DNA of 64,000 nucleotides, from contig OX044363.1 of the NCBI GenBank assembly GCA_943846685.1, forward strand, positions 1,891,386 through 1,955,385, given 5' to 3'. The notes under the pieces are model-generated. The model searched no databases, was not told where the DNA came from, and saw only the letters and a list, made by a program, of their open reading frames with translations. The position numbers and the translations under genes are program-made. Source of the DNA: an uncultured Pseudomonadales bacterium (GTDB lineage Bacteria; Pseudomonadota; Gammaproteobacteria; Pseudomonadales; Porticoccaceae). Of the stretch, positions 30,850-42,900 are shown in pieces (within the stretch, counting starts at the first letter, position 1; every line of letters starts with the position of its first letter).

Positions 30850-30897
30850 TACTCTATTCTTCGTACTCTATTGTTCGTACTCTATTCTTCTTACTCT
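30850..30897. repeat. 14-bp tandem repeat in the obgE-proB spacer
   Basis: The plus strand shows TACTCTATTCTTCG, TACTCTATTGTTCG, TACTCTATTCTTCT and a partial fourth unit in tandem. They fill nearly the whole spacer between the obgE stop and the proB ATG. On the transcribed strand they are purine-rich (GAATAGAGTAC), so they could affect ribosome loading on proB. Confidence 0.8.
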
Positions 30898-32124
<1,227 letters not shown>

Positions 32125-32204
32125 TTACAGTTGCCAGTGGGTTGTGTCATTTTCGGTGTGAAATGCTCTTTTGAAAAAGTGCCCGGCCAATAAAAGCCGC
32201 CCAT

Positions 32205-32231
32205 AAAAAAAGCCCCGCGTAGGGGCTTTTT
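32205..32231 (-). terminator. Rho-independent terminator after rpmA
   Basis: A hairpin with arms AAAAGCCCC and GGGGCTTTT around GCGTA lies 18 bp after the rpmA stop. Flanking A and T runs on both strands make it a usable intrinsic terminator for the rplU-rpmA transcript. Read-through would be needed for obgE to be co-transcribed. Confidence 0.85.
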
Positions 32232-32249
32232 AAACTGAAGGGGTATATG

Positions 32250-32507
32250 TTACGCGGATACCACTTCTGCATACTTGCGGTTCTTCGGGCCTTTAACCAC
32301 AAACTGAACAACACCTTCCGAGGTGGCGAACAATGTGTGATCTTTACCCATGCCAACATTGTTGCCGGGGTGGAATTTGGTTCCACGCTGACGAACGATA
32401 ATGCTGCCTGAATTGATTTGCTGGCCGCCGTACACCTTGACACCAAGGCGTTTACTTTCCGAATCGCGACCGTTTTTAGTACTACCACCAGCTTTCTTGT
32501 GAGCCAT
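32250..32507 (-). CDS. rpmA: 50S ribosomal protein L27
   Basis: This is the 85-residue L27 of the peptidyl-transferase region. The classic N-terminus [20 protein letters not shown] and GVKVYGGQ are present, without the cleavable extension found in Firmicutes. It follows rplU by 18 bp in the usual rplU-rpmA operon. Confidence 0.98.
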   Translation of the reverse strand: MAHKKAGGSTKNGRDSESKRLGVKVYGGQQINSGSIIVRQRGTKFHPGNNVGMGKDHTLFATSEGVVQFVVKGPKNRKYAEVVSA

Positions 32508-32525
32508 TGCTATATCCTCTTAGAA

Positions 32526-32840
32526 TTATCCAGCGTTGATGCTAGTAATCTTAACTTCTGTATACCACTGTCTGTGGCCCTGTTGGGTGCGCGAGTGCTT
32601 ACGACGACGGAATTTAATGATATTCACTTTGTCGCCACGACCGTGAGAAATAATCTCAGCAGTCACTTTACTGCCCTCTACATGAGGTGCACCAATCTTG
32701 ACTTCAGCACCTTCGCCAACCATCAAGACTTGTTCAAAATCGATATTATCACCAGTCGCTATATCAAGCTTCTCCAGTAGTAAGGTCTCACCCTCAACAA
32801 CTCGATGCTGCTTTCCGCCACTTTTGATTACTGCGTACAT
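32526..32840 (-). CDS. rplU: 50S ribosomal protein L21
   Basis: The 104-residue product begins [14 protein letters not shown], the conserved L21 start, and contains [20 protein letters not shown] near the end. A TTG four codons upstream is in frame, but the ATG at 32840 matches the family start. The 164 bp upstream, to the pgeF end, should hold the operon promoter; no clear box is named here. Confidence 0.97.
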   Translation of the reverse strand: MYAVIKSGGKQHRVVEGETLLLEKLDIATGDNIDFEQVLMVGEGAEVKIGAPHVEGSKVTAEIISHGRGDKVNIIKFRRRKHSRTQQGHRQWYTEVKITSINAG

Positions 32841-33004
32841 GTTCTGCTCCAATTTATGGTGGCCACACGGTACGTAGAGGCCAAATTCCGTCGCTTCTTA
32901 TTCTGGAGCCAATAGCCCCTGCGAGAGGGCGGCAATTCTAATGGAACACCCCCCTGTTATCAAGTGTTTAAACAGGGAAAATACAAGGAATGTTAAAGCG
33001 CCAG

Positions 33005-33796
33005 TTAAGCTTGCCCCGAAAGCCAAATCAGCGAGGCGTTGCGACCGGTTTTTGATTCGCGCCGGTAAGAGTAAAAGCGCTGCTGATCTGTGTATGTGCA
33101 GTAGTTTCCGCCGTAGATATGGGTCACTCCACAGGCAATTAATTCAGCCCGTGCCAGAGCGTATAAATCTGCACGGTATTTACCGGCAATGCCAGTAACT
33201 GGGGTAAAGGCTTTGTCCACCGCCTGCTTATGGTCTTTATTTTGCGCGGTTTGCAAAAACGCCTGCAGCACTTCAGCCCCCACTTCAAAAACCTGCGGAC
33301 CAATAGCTGGGCCGAGATAGGCCATTACCTGATCCGGAGAATGCTTAAAGGTGGCGACGGTTTTTCTTAGTATGCCGGCGCAGAGTCCGCGCCAACCGGC
33401 ATGGGCGGCGGCAACCTGGGTTGCAGATTGATTGCAGAAAAGTACTGGCAGGCAATCGGCGGTTAGAATGGCGCAGACCGTATCCGCTTGATCGCTGTAA
33501 CTGCCATCGGCTGTGGCGGGCTGCTGTGGCTCTTGCAAATAATCAGGCACATAGACCAAATCAGTGCCATGGCATTGATCTAGCCACAGCGGCTGAGTTG
33601 GCAGCGCGAGTGTTTCAACTAAGTTATTGCGGTTGCTCTGCACATCGGCTTGGCAGTCTTCAACGTGCATAGCGAGATTATTCGAATCAAATGGCGCGCT
33701 ACTGCAGCCACCGCTGCGCAGGGTGATGGCAGATTTAACCCCTGCTGGCACGGGCCAATCGGGGATAAGAAAATGATCTGCCATTTGCACTGCCAT
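33005..33796 (-). CDS. pgeF: PgeF/YfiH-family peptidoglycan editing factor (multicopper polyphenol oxidase fold)
   Basis: The 263-residue cytoplasmic protein has the conserved metal-site residues in QCHG (His76), ADCLPVLF (Cys115) and HAGWRG (His132). Family members were first called laccase-like. YfiH in E. coli prevents wrong amino acids in peptidoglycan precursors, and homologues also have purine nucleoside phosphorylase activity. The ATG at 33796 has GGGGGA eight bases upstream. It follows rluD by 13 bp on the same strand, a very common pair. Confidence 0.93.
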   Translation of the reverse strand: MAVQMADHFLIPDWPVPAGVKSAITLRSGGCSSAPFDSNNLAMHVEDCQADVQSNRNNLVETLALPTQPLWLDQCHGTDLVYVPDYLQEPQQPATADGSYSDQADTVCAILTADCLPVLFCNQSATQVAAAHAGWRGLCAGILRKTVATFKHSPDQVMAYLGPAIGPQVFEVGAEVLQAFLQTAQNKDHKQAVDKAFTPVTGIAGKYRADLYALARAELIACGVTHIYGGNYCTYTDQQRFYSYRRESKTGRNASLIWLSGQA

Positions 33797-33809
33797 CTTT
33801 AGTGTCCCC

Positions 33810-34763
33810 CTACTCTTCCCTAAGAGCCATCAATAAATTCTGCATATCGTCGGGCAGCTCGGTGCTCCAACTGACAAACTCCCCGGTATGCGGGTGCAAC
33901 AACCCCAACTCCCGAGCGTGGAGTGCCTGACGGCCAAAGCTGTGAAGGGTCTCGCGAAGCTGATCGGAGACACCCTTATGGATACGGAAGCGACCGCCAT
34001 AGACGTCGTCGCCAACAATCGGGTATTTGATACTGGCCATATGCACACGGATTTGATGAGTGCGGCCGGTTTCCAACTTGAGCCTAATATAAGTATGCCC
34101 TTCAAAGCGTTCGAGAACCTTATAGTGGGTGCGCGCTTCTTTGCCATCTCTGACAACCGCCATCTTTACCCGCTGTTTTGGGTGTCGGCCAATGGGTTGG
34201 TCGACACAGCCGCCGCCGGTCATCACACCGCTAACAACAGCTTCATACTCGCGGCTAACGGTTCGCGCCTGCAGCTGGCTAACAAGATCTGTATGGGCGA
34301 CTAGGGTTTTAGCCACAACCATTAGGCCAGTGGTGTCTTTATCCAGTCGGTGAACTATGCCGGCTCGCGGTACCGATGCAAGCTGCGGAAAGTGAAACAG
34401 CAGCGCATTGAGCAATGTACCATCGCGATTGCCGGCCGCCGGGTGGACAACAAAGTTGGTCGGTTTATTGATAACAATAATATGCTCATCTTCGAAGACT
34501 ATATCGAGGGGGATATCTTCAGGCTGCCAATCACCCTCGGCTTTTAATTGCGCTGAAATGGATAGGGCTTCACCGCCGAGCAATTTCTGCTTGGGCGGCA
34601 GCTGCTGACCATTAACCCGCAACTCACCGGACTTGATCCACTGCTGGAGCCTTGAGCGAGAGAATTCCGGGAACTGTTCGGCGGCGATTTGATCGAGTCT
34701 GCGCCCACAGTCTTCAGCCGCGACGGTGGCGGTTTTTTCAATAAGGTCAATAAAATCAGTCAA
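33810..34763 (-). CDS. rluD: 23S rRNA pseudouridine synthase RluD
   Basis: RluD makes pseudouridines 1911, 1915 and 1917 in helix 69 of 23S rRNA. The 317-residue protein has an S4 domain (about 18-75) and the catalytic HRLDKDTTGL motif with Asp141, plus GRTHQIRVH. The start is TTG at 34763, with AGGAAC eight bases before it; no ATG occurs within the first 140 residues. It is divergent from bamD, as in most Gammaproteobacteria. Confidence 0.95.
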   Translation of the reverse strand: MTDFIDLIEKTATVAAEDCGRRLDQIAAEQFPEFSRSRLQQWIKSGELRVNGQQLPPKQKLLGGEALSISAQLKAEGDWQPEDIPLDIVFEDEHIIVINKPTNFVVHPAAGNRDGTLLNALLFHFPQLASVPRAGIVHRLDKDTTGLMVVAKTLVAHTDLVSQLQARTVSREYEAVVSGVMTGGGCVDQPIGRHPKQRVKMAVVRDGKEARTHYKVLERFEGHTYIRLKLETGRTHQIRVHMASIKYPIVGDDVYGGRFRIHKGVSDQLRETLHSFGRQALHARELGLLHPHTGEFVSWSTELPDDMQNLLMALREE

Positions 34764-34848
34764 ACTTGCTGTTCCTAAACTAGAATATTTTTAATCTGAA
34801 TGCCGTTATCGGCAAAAAAATGCTGTCATAAATGCGGCTACTAAAATA

Positions 34849-34965
34849 TCGACTTTAAAAGTCGAGAAAACTGGCCTTTTTATACAGCCTGTGAAATTAA
34901 CCGCACAGATTGGTTTAACGCAGGCTGTGTGGTTAAATGCACGATTACATCGACTATTAAGTCGA
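34849..34965. promoter_or_regulatory. Cluster of inverted repeats in the rluD-bamD divergent spacer
   Basis: Two similar short palindromes flank the region: TCGACTTT-A-AAAGTCGA at 34849-34865 and TCGACT-ATTA-AGTCGA at 34950-34965, centred about 100 bp apart. Between them, ACAGCCTG (34884-34891) can pair with CAGGCTGT (34921-34928), while TTAACCGCACAG (34897-34908) can pair, with one mismatch, with CTGTGTGGTTAA (34925-34936). The two pairings share 34925-34928 and exclude each other. This could be an operator pair or a leader switch for bamD; no regulator is identified. Confidence 0.5.
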
Positions 34966-34990
34966 CCGCATCTCAAGCTGGGAATATTAC

Positions 34991-35983
34991 ATGAAAAACG
35001 CGTCAATTATTTTGCTGTTATTGAGTTTATCTCTTACCACTGGTTGCTCATGGTTGGGATCCGGTGATGAGGAGCCAACTGAAGAAGCCACAGAAGATTT
35101 TACCGAGCGAGATTTCTACGAGAAGATTCAGGGTAGCCTTAACTCCGGCAACTGGACACTGGCAATCAGCAACCTGCAACTGCTCGAGTCACAGTTTCCG
35201 TTTGGCAAATATGCCGAGCAGGCTCAGCTAGAACTGATTTATGCCCATTTCAGATCGGCTGATTACGAATCCAGTATCGCCTCTGCAGACCGCTTTATCC
35301 GCCTGCACCCCCAGCACCCTAATGTTGACTACGCCTTTTACATGAAAGGCCTGTCTGAAATATCTCAGGCTTCAGGCTTTTTCGATAGCTTTTTACCGAC
35401 GGATAATTCAAAGCGCGATATTGGCTCGGCACGCAATGCCTTTGCCACACTCTCTGAATTTTTGACCCGCTTCCCCAAAAGCCCCTACGCAGCAGATTCG
35501 CGAAAGCGCCTGATCAATCTGCGCAACCAACTGTCGCGCGCTGAAATTCATGTGGCCAATTACTATTTCTCGCGCAAAGCTTATTTGGCGGCAGCCAACC
35601 GCGGTCGTTTTGTCGTAGAGAATTTCCAGCAAACTCCGGCTGTGCCAGATGGTCTGGCGGTGATGGCCCAGGGTTACAAAATGCTCGGTATGCAGGAACT
35701 CTCTGACAATGCGGTACAGGTACTGGCAGCCAACTATCCCGAGCACCCTTCTCTGGATAAGGACGGCGTGTTTGATTTTGATAAGCGCCTGATCGGCAAT
35801 GAAAACTCGTTTATGGGTAAGATTACCCTCGGCTTGATTGATCGAGTTCAGCCACCGGCATTTGATACCCGAACGATTTTTAATAAATCTGTTCGCGATG
35901 CAGAACTGATTGCCGATGATGGCGAAAAAACCAAGGAATCTCGCTCTATCTGGAGCTGGCTTACATTTGGGCTAACGGACTAG
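34991..35983 (+). CDS. bamD: Outer membrane assembly lipoprotein BamD
   Basis: BamD is the essential lipoprotein of the BAM complex that inserts beta-barrel proteins. The signal peptide ends in a lipobox with Cys19 (LTTGC). TPR-like repeats follow (LLESQFPFGKYAEQAQLELIYA, ADRFIRLHPQHPNVDYAFY, FPKSPYAADSRKRL). At 330 residues it has a C-terminal extension beyond the roughly 245-residue E. coli form, like Pseudomonas ComL. GGGAA precedes the ATG. It opens a plus-strand run with nadE and pilSR. Confidence 0.95.
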   Translation: MKNASIILLLLSLSLTTGCSWLGSGDEEPTEEATEDFTERDFYEKIQGSLNSGNWTLAISNLQLLESQFPFGKYAEQAQLELIYAHFRSADYESSIASADRFIRLHPQHPNVDYAFYMKGLSEISQASGFFDSFLPTDNSKRDIGSARNAFATLSEFLTRFPKSPYAADSRKRLINLRNQLSRAEIHVANYYFSRKAYLAAANRGRFVVENFQQTPAVPDGLAVMAQGYKMLGMQELSDNAVQVLAANYPEHPSLDKDGVFDFDKRLIGNENSFMGKITLGLIDRVQPPAFDTRTIFNKSVRDAELIADDGEKTKESRSIWSWLTFGLTD

Positions 35984-36015
35984 TGTTAACGCAATAGAGA
36001 CTGGTTACAACCTCC

Positions 36016-36849
36016 ATGAATAAAGCAGAAATTATTAAAGAGATGCGCGTGCTCAGCGAAATAGACGCGCATTTTGAGATCGACCGCCGCACGACCTTTA
36101 TCAAAAACCAACTGCTCGCCTCCGGCTGTAAAACCCTGGTGCTGGGCATCAGCGGTGGCGTTGACTCTTCAACCTGTGGCCGCCTTGCACAGCTTTCCGT
36201 AGAGCAACTCAATGCCGAAGAGGGTGGCAGCAACTATCAGTTTGTTGCCGTGCGTCTTCCCTATGGTGTGCAGATGGATGAGGATGATGCGCAGGTTGCC
36301 CTGGCATTTATTCAGCCGAGCCAGAGCCTGACCGTCAATATCAAACCCGGCGCCGATGCCATTCACGAAAATGTCTGCGCAACCCTGGCGGAAAATAAAC
36401 TGCATGCACTACACGACGAAGCGACAGATTTCGCCAAGGGCAATGTTAAGGCCCGCGCGCGTATGGTCTCTCAATATGAGATTGCCGGCATTTTGGGTGG
36501 TTTGGTTCTGGGTACAGATCATTCGGCAGAAAACATTACCGGCTTCTATACTAAGTTTGGTGATGGTGCCTGTGATCTGGCACCGCTGTTTGGTTTAAGT
36601 AAACGTCAGGTTCGCCTGTTGGCTAAAACCATGGGTGCCCCAGAAACTCTAGTAGAGAAGACACCCACTGCGGATCTTGAGTGCCTGATGCCGCAAAAGA
36701 CTGATGAGTCTGTACTCGGCCTCAGTTACGACGATATTGATGATTTTCTTGAGAATAAACCGGTGAGCAAGACAGCTGAGGAACGGCTGATTGCCATCTA
36801 TACAAAGACTCAACACAAGCGTTTGCCGATAGCGACTATTTACGACTAA
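36016..36849 (+). CDS. nadE: Ammonia-dependent NAD synthetase
   Basis: NadE amidates deamido-NAD with ammonia and ATP. The 277-residue length matches the short, NH3-dependent form (no glutaminase domain). The PP-loop SGGVDS lies at residues 46-51, and [19 protein letters not shown] and KTPTADLE are family hallmarks. It lies 32 bp after bamD and may be co-transcribed with it. Confidence 0.96.
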   Translation: MNKAEIIKEMRVLSEIDAHFEIDRRTTFIKNQLLASGCKTLVLGISGGVDSSTCGRLAQLSVEQLNAEEGGSNYQFVAVRLPYGVQMDEDDAQVALAFIQPSQSLTVNIKPGADAIHENVCATLAENKLHALHDEATDFAKGNVKARARMVSQYEIAGILGGLVLGTDHSAENITGFYTKFGDGACDLAPLFGLSKRQVRLLAKTMGAPETLVEKTPTADLECLMPQKTDESVLGLSYDDIDDFLENKPVSKTAEERLIAIYTKTQHKRLPIATIYD

Positions 36850-36927
36850 GGCCTGACTCGCCGCTAACGCCCTGTGAAGAGCTAAACTCCAATTTGGATG
36901 GAGAAGACTTTGAATGGAGATTTTAGC

Positions 36928-38598
36928 ATGCAGCTGGCCAACCTCGACGACCACTTCTCATCGCCATCATCCCCAAGACTGCTGCGACTCTACGCCAGCT
37001 ATCGGCTATTTTTATCCGGCCTGCTGTTGTGGTTGGTGCAGTTTGATTTTGCCCCCACCTACCTTGGCAGTGACAATCCCCAACTCTTCGCCCTGACCGC
37101 CTCTGCTTATATTGGGGTTAACCTGATCAGTCTGCCGCTGTTTTACCTAAAGCGCTGGCAGCCGAGCGAGACAGCACTGTTTGCCATGCTGCTGATCGAT
37201 ATTATCGCTATCAATCTAATGATGATTGCCTCCGGTGGCTTGGCCGGCTCTGTGGGTTATCTGCTGATGGTAACTGTGGCTGCATCTGCGACGTTTTTGC
37301 GTACCCTACTGGCCCTGTCTATGGTGGCTATCGCCAGCTTTATACCCGTCTCGGTCAGTCTCTCGGAATTTTTACTCAGCAGTGGCGATGAGACCGGGGT
37401 TGTTCGCAGTGGTATTTTCGGCATTTTACTGTTTGCCACCGCACTTATTTTTATCTTTCTCAACAAGCGCCTGACCACTGCCCAAGAACTGGCGAAAACC
37501 GAGGCTCAGGCTGCCACAAGACTTCAGCAACTGAATGATCTGGTGATCAATAAGATGCTTACCGGGATTGTTGTTTTTGATCACGCATTTCGAATCGAAC
37601 AGCTCAATGAACGCGCTTCTCTGCTTCTTGGATCAGTCGATGGCCAGAAGCTACTCGCCCGCGATGACTCGCTGACCCAACTGCCGACTGTGATCAATTA
37701 CTACCGCAACTGGGTGGCCAATCCCCATAGACAGCTACCCACCTACCAGGCACCCAGCTCCGATATTCCACTGCAGATCAGCTTTAGTGAAATCATCGGC
37801 GACAACATTCGCGACAACATTCGGGATACCATTATGTTTATCGAGGATGCCCGCACCCTGTCGCAACATGCCCAACAGCTAAAGAACAGTTCCCTGGGGC
37901 AGCTGACCTCGAGTATTGCCCACGAGGTGCGCAATCCCCTCGGCGCTATCAGTCATGCTGCGCAACTGCTCAATGAATCGCGCCTAGCAGAGCAGGATCA
38001 AAAGCTGGTTGATGTGGTGCTAAGACATAGCACCAGAGTCGACAAACTGGTGCGGGATATATTGCAGCTGTCGCGCCAGAAGACCCCGCAAATTGAGATC
38101 GCCAATATCCATGAAAACTGCCTGCTGAGTAAAACTCATCTCGAGGAGAGTAAACAGTTCGATAATCCCTGTATTGAGATCGACCATTCTGCACAGTCTG
38201 TCTCTGCGCCCTTTGATAGCAGTCAGCTGCAACAGGTACTGACCAACTTGCTTGAAAATGCCCTGCGCCATTCGGAGTTGCAGACCGCCGCGCCATGGGC
38301 GGCGATTAAATTTGATTACCAGCAGGATATGGATCTGGCGATGCTGAAAATTTACGACCGCGGATCGGGGGTTAGCAGTGAGAATAGAAATAAAATTTTC
38401 GAGCCTTTTTTTACCACTGAAAATCAGGGCACCGGTCTCGGCCTATACATCGCCCGGGAACTTTGTGAAATCAACTTCGCTACACTAAGCTATGTATACA
38501 GAGGCCCGTCAGAACACTATTTTCAAATAGTATTTTCCGACCCGGCCAAGCAACTGCCAAGGAATGCAGCTAATGAAAAAAACCGTTCTGATCATTGA
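36928..38598 (+). CDS. pilS: Sensor histidine kinase PilS
   Basis: PilS senses pilin levels in the inner membrane and controls PilR. The 556-residue protein has six N-terminal TM helices (about 20-180), a PAS-like segment, HisKA with His332 (IAHEVRNPLGA) and an ATPase domain ending in GTGLGLYIARE. The first ATG at 36898 has no Shine-Dalgarno. The ATG at 36928 has GGAG eight bases ahead and is preferred. A 12-bp tandem duplication (GACAACATTCGC/G, 37801-37824) adds an extra DNIR in the linker before HisKA. The 3' end overlaps pilR. Confidence 0.92.
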   Translation: MQLANLDDHFSSPSSPRLLRLYASYRLFLSGLLLWLVQFDFAPTYLGSDNPQLFALTASAYIGVNLISLPLFYLKRWQPSETALFAMLLIDIIAINLMMIASGGLAGSVGYLLMVTVAASATFLRTLLALSMVAIASFIPVSVSLSEFLLSSGDETGVVRSGIFGILLFATALIFIFLNKRLTTAQELAKTEAQAATRLQQLNDLVINKMLTGIVVFDHAFRIEQLNERASLLLGSVDGQKLLARDDSLTQLPTVINYYRNWVANPHRQLPTYQAPSSDIPLQISFSEIIGDNIRDNIRDTIMFIEDARTLSQHAQQLKNSSLGQLTSSIAHEVRNPLGAISHAAQLLNESRLAEQDQKLVDVVLRHSTRVDKLVRDILQLSRQKTPQIEIANIHENCLLSKTHLEESKQFDNPCIEIDHSAQSVSAPFDSSQLQQVLTNLLENALRHSELQTAAPWAAIKFDYQQDMDLAMLKIYDRGSGVSSENRNKIFEPFFTTENQGTGLGLYIARELCEINFATLSYVYRGPSEHYFQIVFSDPAKQLPRNAANEKNRSDH

Positions 38599-39949
38599 TG
38601 ACGAACTGGATTTACGCGAGTTACTAAAGCTGACACTTGCGAAGATGGGTATAGATTCGAAGGCTGTAGAAACCGTAAAAGAAGCTAAAACAGCATTGCA
38701 AGAACAGCACTTTGATCTCTGCTTAACCGATATGCGGCTGCCCGATGGCAATGGCCTCGAGCTGGTAGACTACACACAGAAAAACTACCCAGAGTTACCT
38801 ATCGCCGTACTGACCGCCTACGGCAATGTGGATCTGGCAGTGGATGCACTAAAGCTTGGGGCCTTTGACTTTCTTTCTAAACCGGTCGAACTCTCTCGAC
38901 TACGTGCGCTGATTACCAATGCCTTAAGCCTCTCACCACAGTCTCAAACAATAGCTACAGTTGATAACCCTCTTCTGCTTGGCGACTCCTCTCTGATGCG
39001 TGATATTCGCCAACAGATCAGCAAGGTGGCGCGCAGTCAGGCGCCGATGTTTATCAGCGGGGAATCGGGAACAGGTAAAGAGTTAGCAGCGCGATCTATT
39101 CACCGGCAGAGCTCAAGAGCAGCGGCGCCCTTTGTGCCAGTTAACTGCGGTGCTATCCCCGGCAACCTGATGGAATCGGAATTTTTTGGTCATCGCAAAG
39201 GCAGCTTTACCGGTGCTTTTGAAGACAAGAAAGGACTGTTTCAGGCGGCCAATGGCGGAACGCTATTTCTCGATGAAGTGGCCGATCTACCACTGGATAT
39301 GCAGGTTAAATTACTGCGCGCCATTCAGGAAAAACGTATTCGGCCGGTGGGTTCAGAGAGTGAAATTGATGTCGATGTGCGGCTGATAAGTGCCACACAC
39401 AAGAATCTCCAAGAAGAAGTGAATCGCGGCGCCTTTCGTAGCGATCTGTTTTACCGACTCAATGTGATTGATATCCATATGCCCAGTCTTCGCCAGCGGC
39501 CGGAAGATATTCAGCCATTGGCAGAGCATATACTCAGCCAGTTCAACGCAAAAAATACACCGATCAGTCTCAAGCCTGGCGCTTTGAATGCGCTGCTCAA
39601 TTACCGCTTTCCTGGAAATGTCAGGGAACTGGAAAATATTCTTGAGCGGGCCTGCACACTCTGTGAAAAAAACCGCATTGAGCTGGAGGATTTAAAGTTA
39701 TATCCAGATGGCTCTACCCCCCAAACCCTGCACGCCAAAAAAGCCCATCGATCAAACCAACCGGAGCGATCAGATACTCGCATTCCGATCAGCTCGTTGG
39801 ATGATCATCTTGAGGAAATTGAAAAAGAAATTCTTATTGAGACTCTTGAACAGGCGCGCTGGAATAAAACCGAAGCAGCAAAAAAACTCGGCATTAGCTT
39901 TCGTTCGATTCGCTACCGTCTGGAAAAGCTCGGACTCAATGACGAGTAA
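38573..39949 (+). CDS. pilR: Sigma-54-dependent response regulator PilR
   Basis: PilR activates sigma-54 transcription of pilA. The 458-residue NtrC-type protein has a receiver with phospho-acceptor Asp53 (LCLTDMRLPDG), a central AAA+ domain with Walker A GESGTGKE near 162-169, GSFTGAF (sigma-54 contact) and a Fis-type HTH at the end (NKTEAAKKLGISFRSIRYRL). Of two in-frame ATGs, 38573 has AAGGA at better spacing than 38564. The gene overlaps the end of pilS, so the two are coupled. The major pilin gene pilA is not in the window. Confidence 0.93.
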   Translation: MKKTVLIIDDELDLRELLKLTLAKMGIDSKAVETVKEAKTALQEQHFDLCLTDMRLPDGNGLELVDYTQKNYPELPIAVLTAYGNVDLAVDALKLGAFDFLSKPVELSRLRALITNALSLSPQSQTIATVDNPLLLGDSSLMRDIRQQISKVARSQAPMFISGESGTGKELAARSIHRQSSRAAAPFVPVNCGAIPGNLMESEFFGHRKGSFTGAFEDKKGLFQAANGGTLFLDEVADLPLDMQVKLLRAIQEKRIRPVGSESEIDVDVRLISATHKNLQEEVNRGAFRSDLFYRLNVIDIHMPSLRQRPEDIQPLAEHILSQFNAKNTPISLKPGALNALLNYRFPGNVRELENILERACTLCEKNRIELEDLKLYPDGSTPQTLHAKKAHRSNQPERSDTRIPISSLDDHLEEIEKEILIETLEQARWNKTEAAKKLGISFRSIRYRLEKLGLNDE

Positions 39950-39985
39950 TCGCTAGCGCCGGTTTAAAGGGCTATTTATTACGAG

Positions 39986-42900
39986 CTAGTCACGTTCGTT
40001 ATACCACCAGACTTTGCGTCGCACACCCAAAGGATCACCCTGAGTATCTTCGGCGTGGAAGCCAAACATTATTCCACTGATTGCCTTGTCCTCTGTGATG
40101 CAATTTCCATCACCATCACAGTTTTCAACGCCTATGATTACCGTAAAACCTACCGGAGGTGGAAGAAAGCCGCCGCCCTCAACCTCTACATAATTTTTAT
40201 CACCCTCTGCAGTGCCAGCAACCGTAAACGGATTAATTTTGTAGATTCGCGCCTCGCCAAGATCACTACAGGCGCTATTAATGCCCGGGACATTGGTGGC
40301 AAATGTTGTGGTTTCATTGGCAGTTAACGCCGATGTCACTACTTTCTCTCCGCTCTCAAAAGTCAGATACCAGCCTTTTAAAAATTTACTGTTAGCCACT
40401 ATATCCTGGTCAGGATCAAACTCTTGGGTGCCTCCAGACAGAGTGTCGGCTTTAGCCAGATCGCTGAGCTGTAAAGCCCCTGTGGATGTTGATACGCCCG
40501 CTTGATCGTAGTCGCGATAAAACACCATATAATTCTGCACTGAAATATCTACAGGTTTTTCACGGTCACCGGAACCAATAATAACCATGTCATAGCTACC
40601 ATCAGGGCTTTCAACCACATCTGGTGCATTAAGGAATCTCTGAGTTGCACCAGAAGAGAATTTAAATAGCCGAGTCGCTTTCCAGTCACCAAGAGTCGAG
40701 CTACCAATATCGAGCCGCCATAGTTGCCCGCCCGTATCACCAAAATAAACCCGATCTGAATAGCCATTGCCATCTCGGTCTACTACCGCCAAATCCGATG
40801 GCACACTGAAGCTCATTGCCGATTCTGTCAGCACTGTGCCCGAGGGGCTGGAAACTGTTGCGGAGGTCACCTGCCAGATATCTGCTCCGGTCTCAGCGTC
40901 AATAACGATAACCCCGCGACCCTGTGTTCGCGATGCAACACCACCATCATCAACATCCGGGTCATAACCCAAACCCATCATAAGAACGATCCTGTCTGAT
41001 ACACCCACTTTTACTTTGGTAATCGTCGGTTTCGACCAGGTCTGGCCCATCTCGCTAAAGCCATTGTCTGTGGAGCTTTTCCTCCACTTAATAGTCGGTA
41101 CTAACGGATTGCTAACATCCAGCGCATAGATCAAGTCACCGCCGCGGCGCGCGGTTAGATAGATAATCGCCTTGCTTACCTCGTTATTACTGTCGTAGAC
41201 AACATAGCTACCCACAGCACCATCAAAGAAGTAGGGCTTGTTATCAAAACTGCCAGTCAGGGTTGTGTTGTCATAGAGCACTTTAAGCTGTTTAAACTGT
41301 TCTGGTGCAGTAAAGGCCCAAACCTCTTCACCGTCTTTTGAGCCACTGTTTTCAGTTTTCTCGATCACGCCACCTTTCACTGCATGAAACATACCGTCAT
41401 TGGAACCATAAAAAACATAGGGTCCTGTATTGCCACCATAGTTGATTACTACTGGCTGTGAATGGATAACGTCGCCATGCACATTGGGGCGAATATCCGT
41501 GGTATCTGTAGGGTCGTCATTATCTGCATCTTCCAGATCGATACCCTTTGACCAGTTGATAATTTTATTCATCTCAGTGCTATCGGCGGCATCAAAGTCG
41601 CCGAAGCTGAGATTACTGTTGCTGGTCGCAAAGTTTTCCAAGGTACTGCAGGCTCCGGTACAGGTATAAACAGTCCGCCCAGTGCCAACATATTCTCGCA
41701 ATCCCTGGGCTACTCCGCCGCGTTCTACTTCCTTACCGTCGGGGTTATCACTGGGACTGGCTGCCACCGATCCTCGCTTAACCGACAGGGTGGGAATATT
41801 TTCCCAGTAGGTACTAGTGGCCGTCCAAAAACTGCGCGCATCGGTCTCAATAAAACCAGTGCCTGTATCCTCGGCAGGAGCGCCATCGCCATCGACCAAT
41901 ATTGGTTTACCGGTAATCGAATCCAGACCAATTTGGTAGAGCTTAAGATTGCCGGCCCAGCGAGGTTTCTGTGAGGGTCTAAAAATCCCCATATAAATCT
42001 GGTTTTCATTGGTGCCTTTTATATTGACTGATACCGGCAAACTCACCGCGGCAAAAACACTGTTCTTTTCTAAAATATCGTCAATAACATCACTTAGAGC
42101 GGCGGCCAATGCATCGGCATCGGAGGCAATTAGATAGTCTCCACCACCCACTCCTGCGGATGCGTTGTACATCAGTGCATGCTTTGAAGCATCTGGTTTG
42201 GTTAACCCAAATTCTTTTTTGTAGTCTTCTGCATCGGTCAGCGGGTCGTATTGCTCGCCGGCACTATTAAGTGCTTCAAATACATCAATGGCATAGACCG
42301 AGACATTCTGCTTGCCGTCTTCCTGATCATTTATATCGTTAGTATTCAGGTAACGGGCGTATTCATCCAGCCAACTGGCCTCTTCACCGGTGTGAAAGCC
42401 TGTGGATAGTGGATCGCCAGCAAAGACCCCACCAAGGGCATTGAGTTTGGATTCTGCAACATTATTTTCGCCGCTATCCGGGCCGCCGTTGGAGATAAAT
42501 AAAATGTAATTGTTGGCACAGGCCAACTCATCAATTGGGCTTATATAGTTATCACCATTAAAGGCTGCCGGGTCGTAGCCATCAACAACATCATCCTGAG
42601 AACCATCTTGTTGACCGGCCTGGTATGGCTTGCCGGCAAACCACAGATAGGCTTCATTAAAGGCCAATGCCATTGGCGCGTTATTGGTCTTAGGCAGATT
42701 CTCTGAACCATAAAAAAGCGATTCGTCAAAGCCGACGGAACCCCATTCAGAGCTTAGCTGTGCATTACAGGCTGCCTCTCTGGTTGCGGCACCGCTCCCC
42801 TTAAAAGCATCTTCATTACAGTAGAGTCGCGCCTTGATGGTATCTATAGCGCTGGAACTTGCCGATTCAATTTTAAGGAATGTCTGAATGGCTTTACCGC

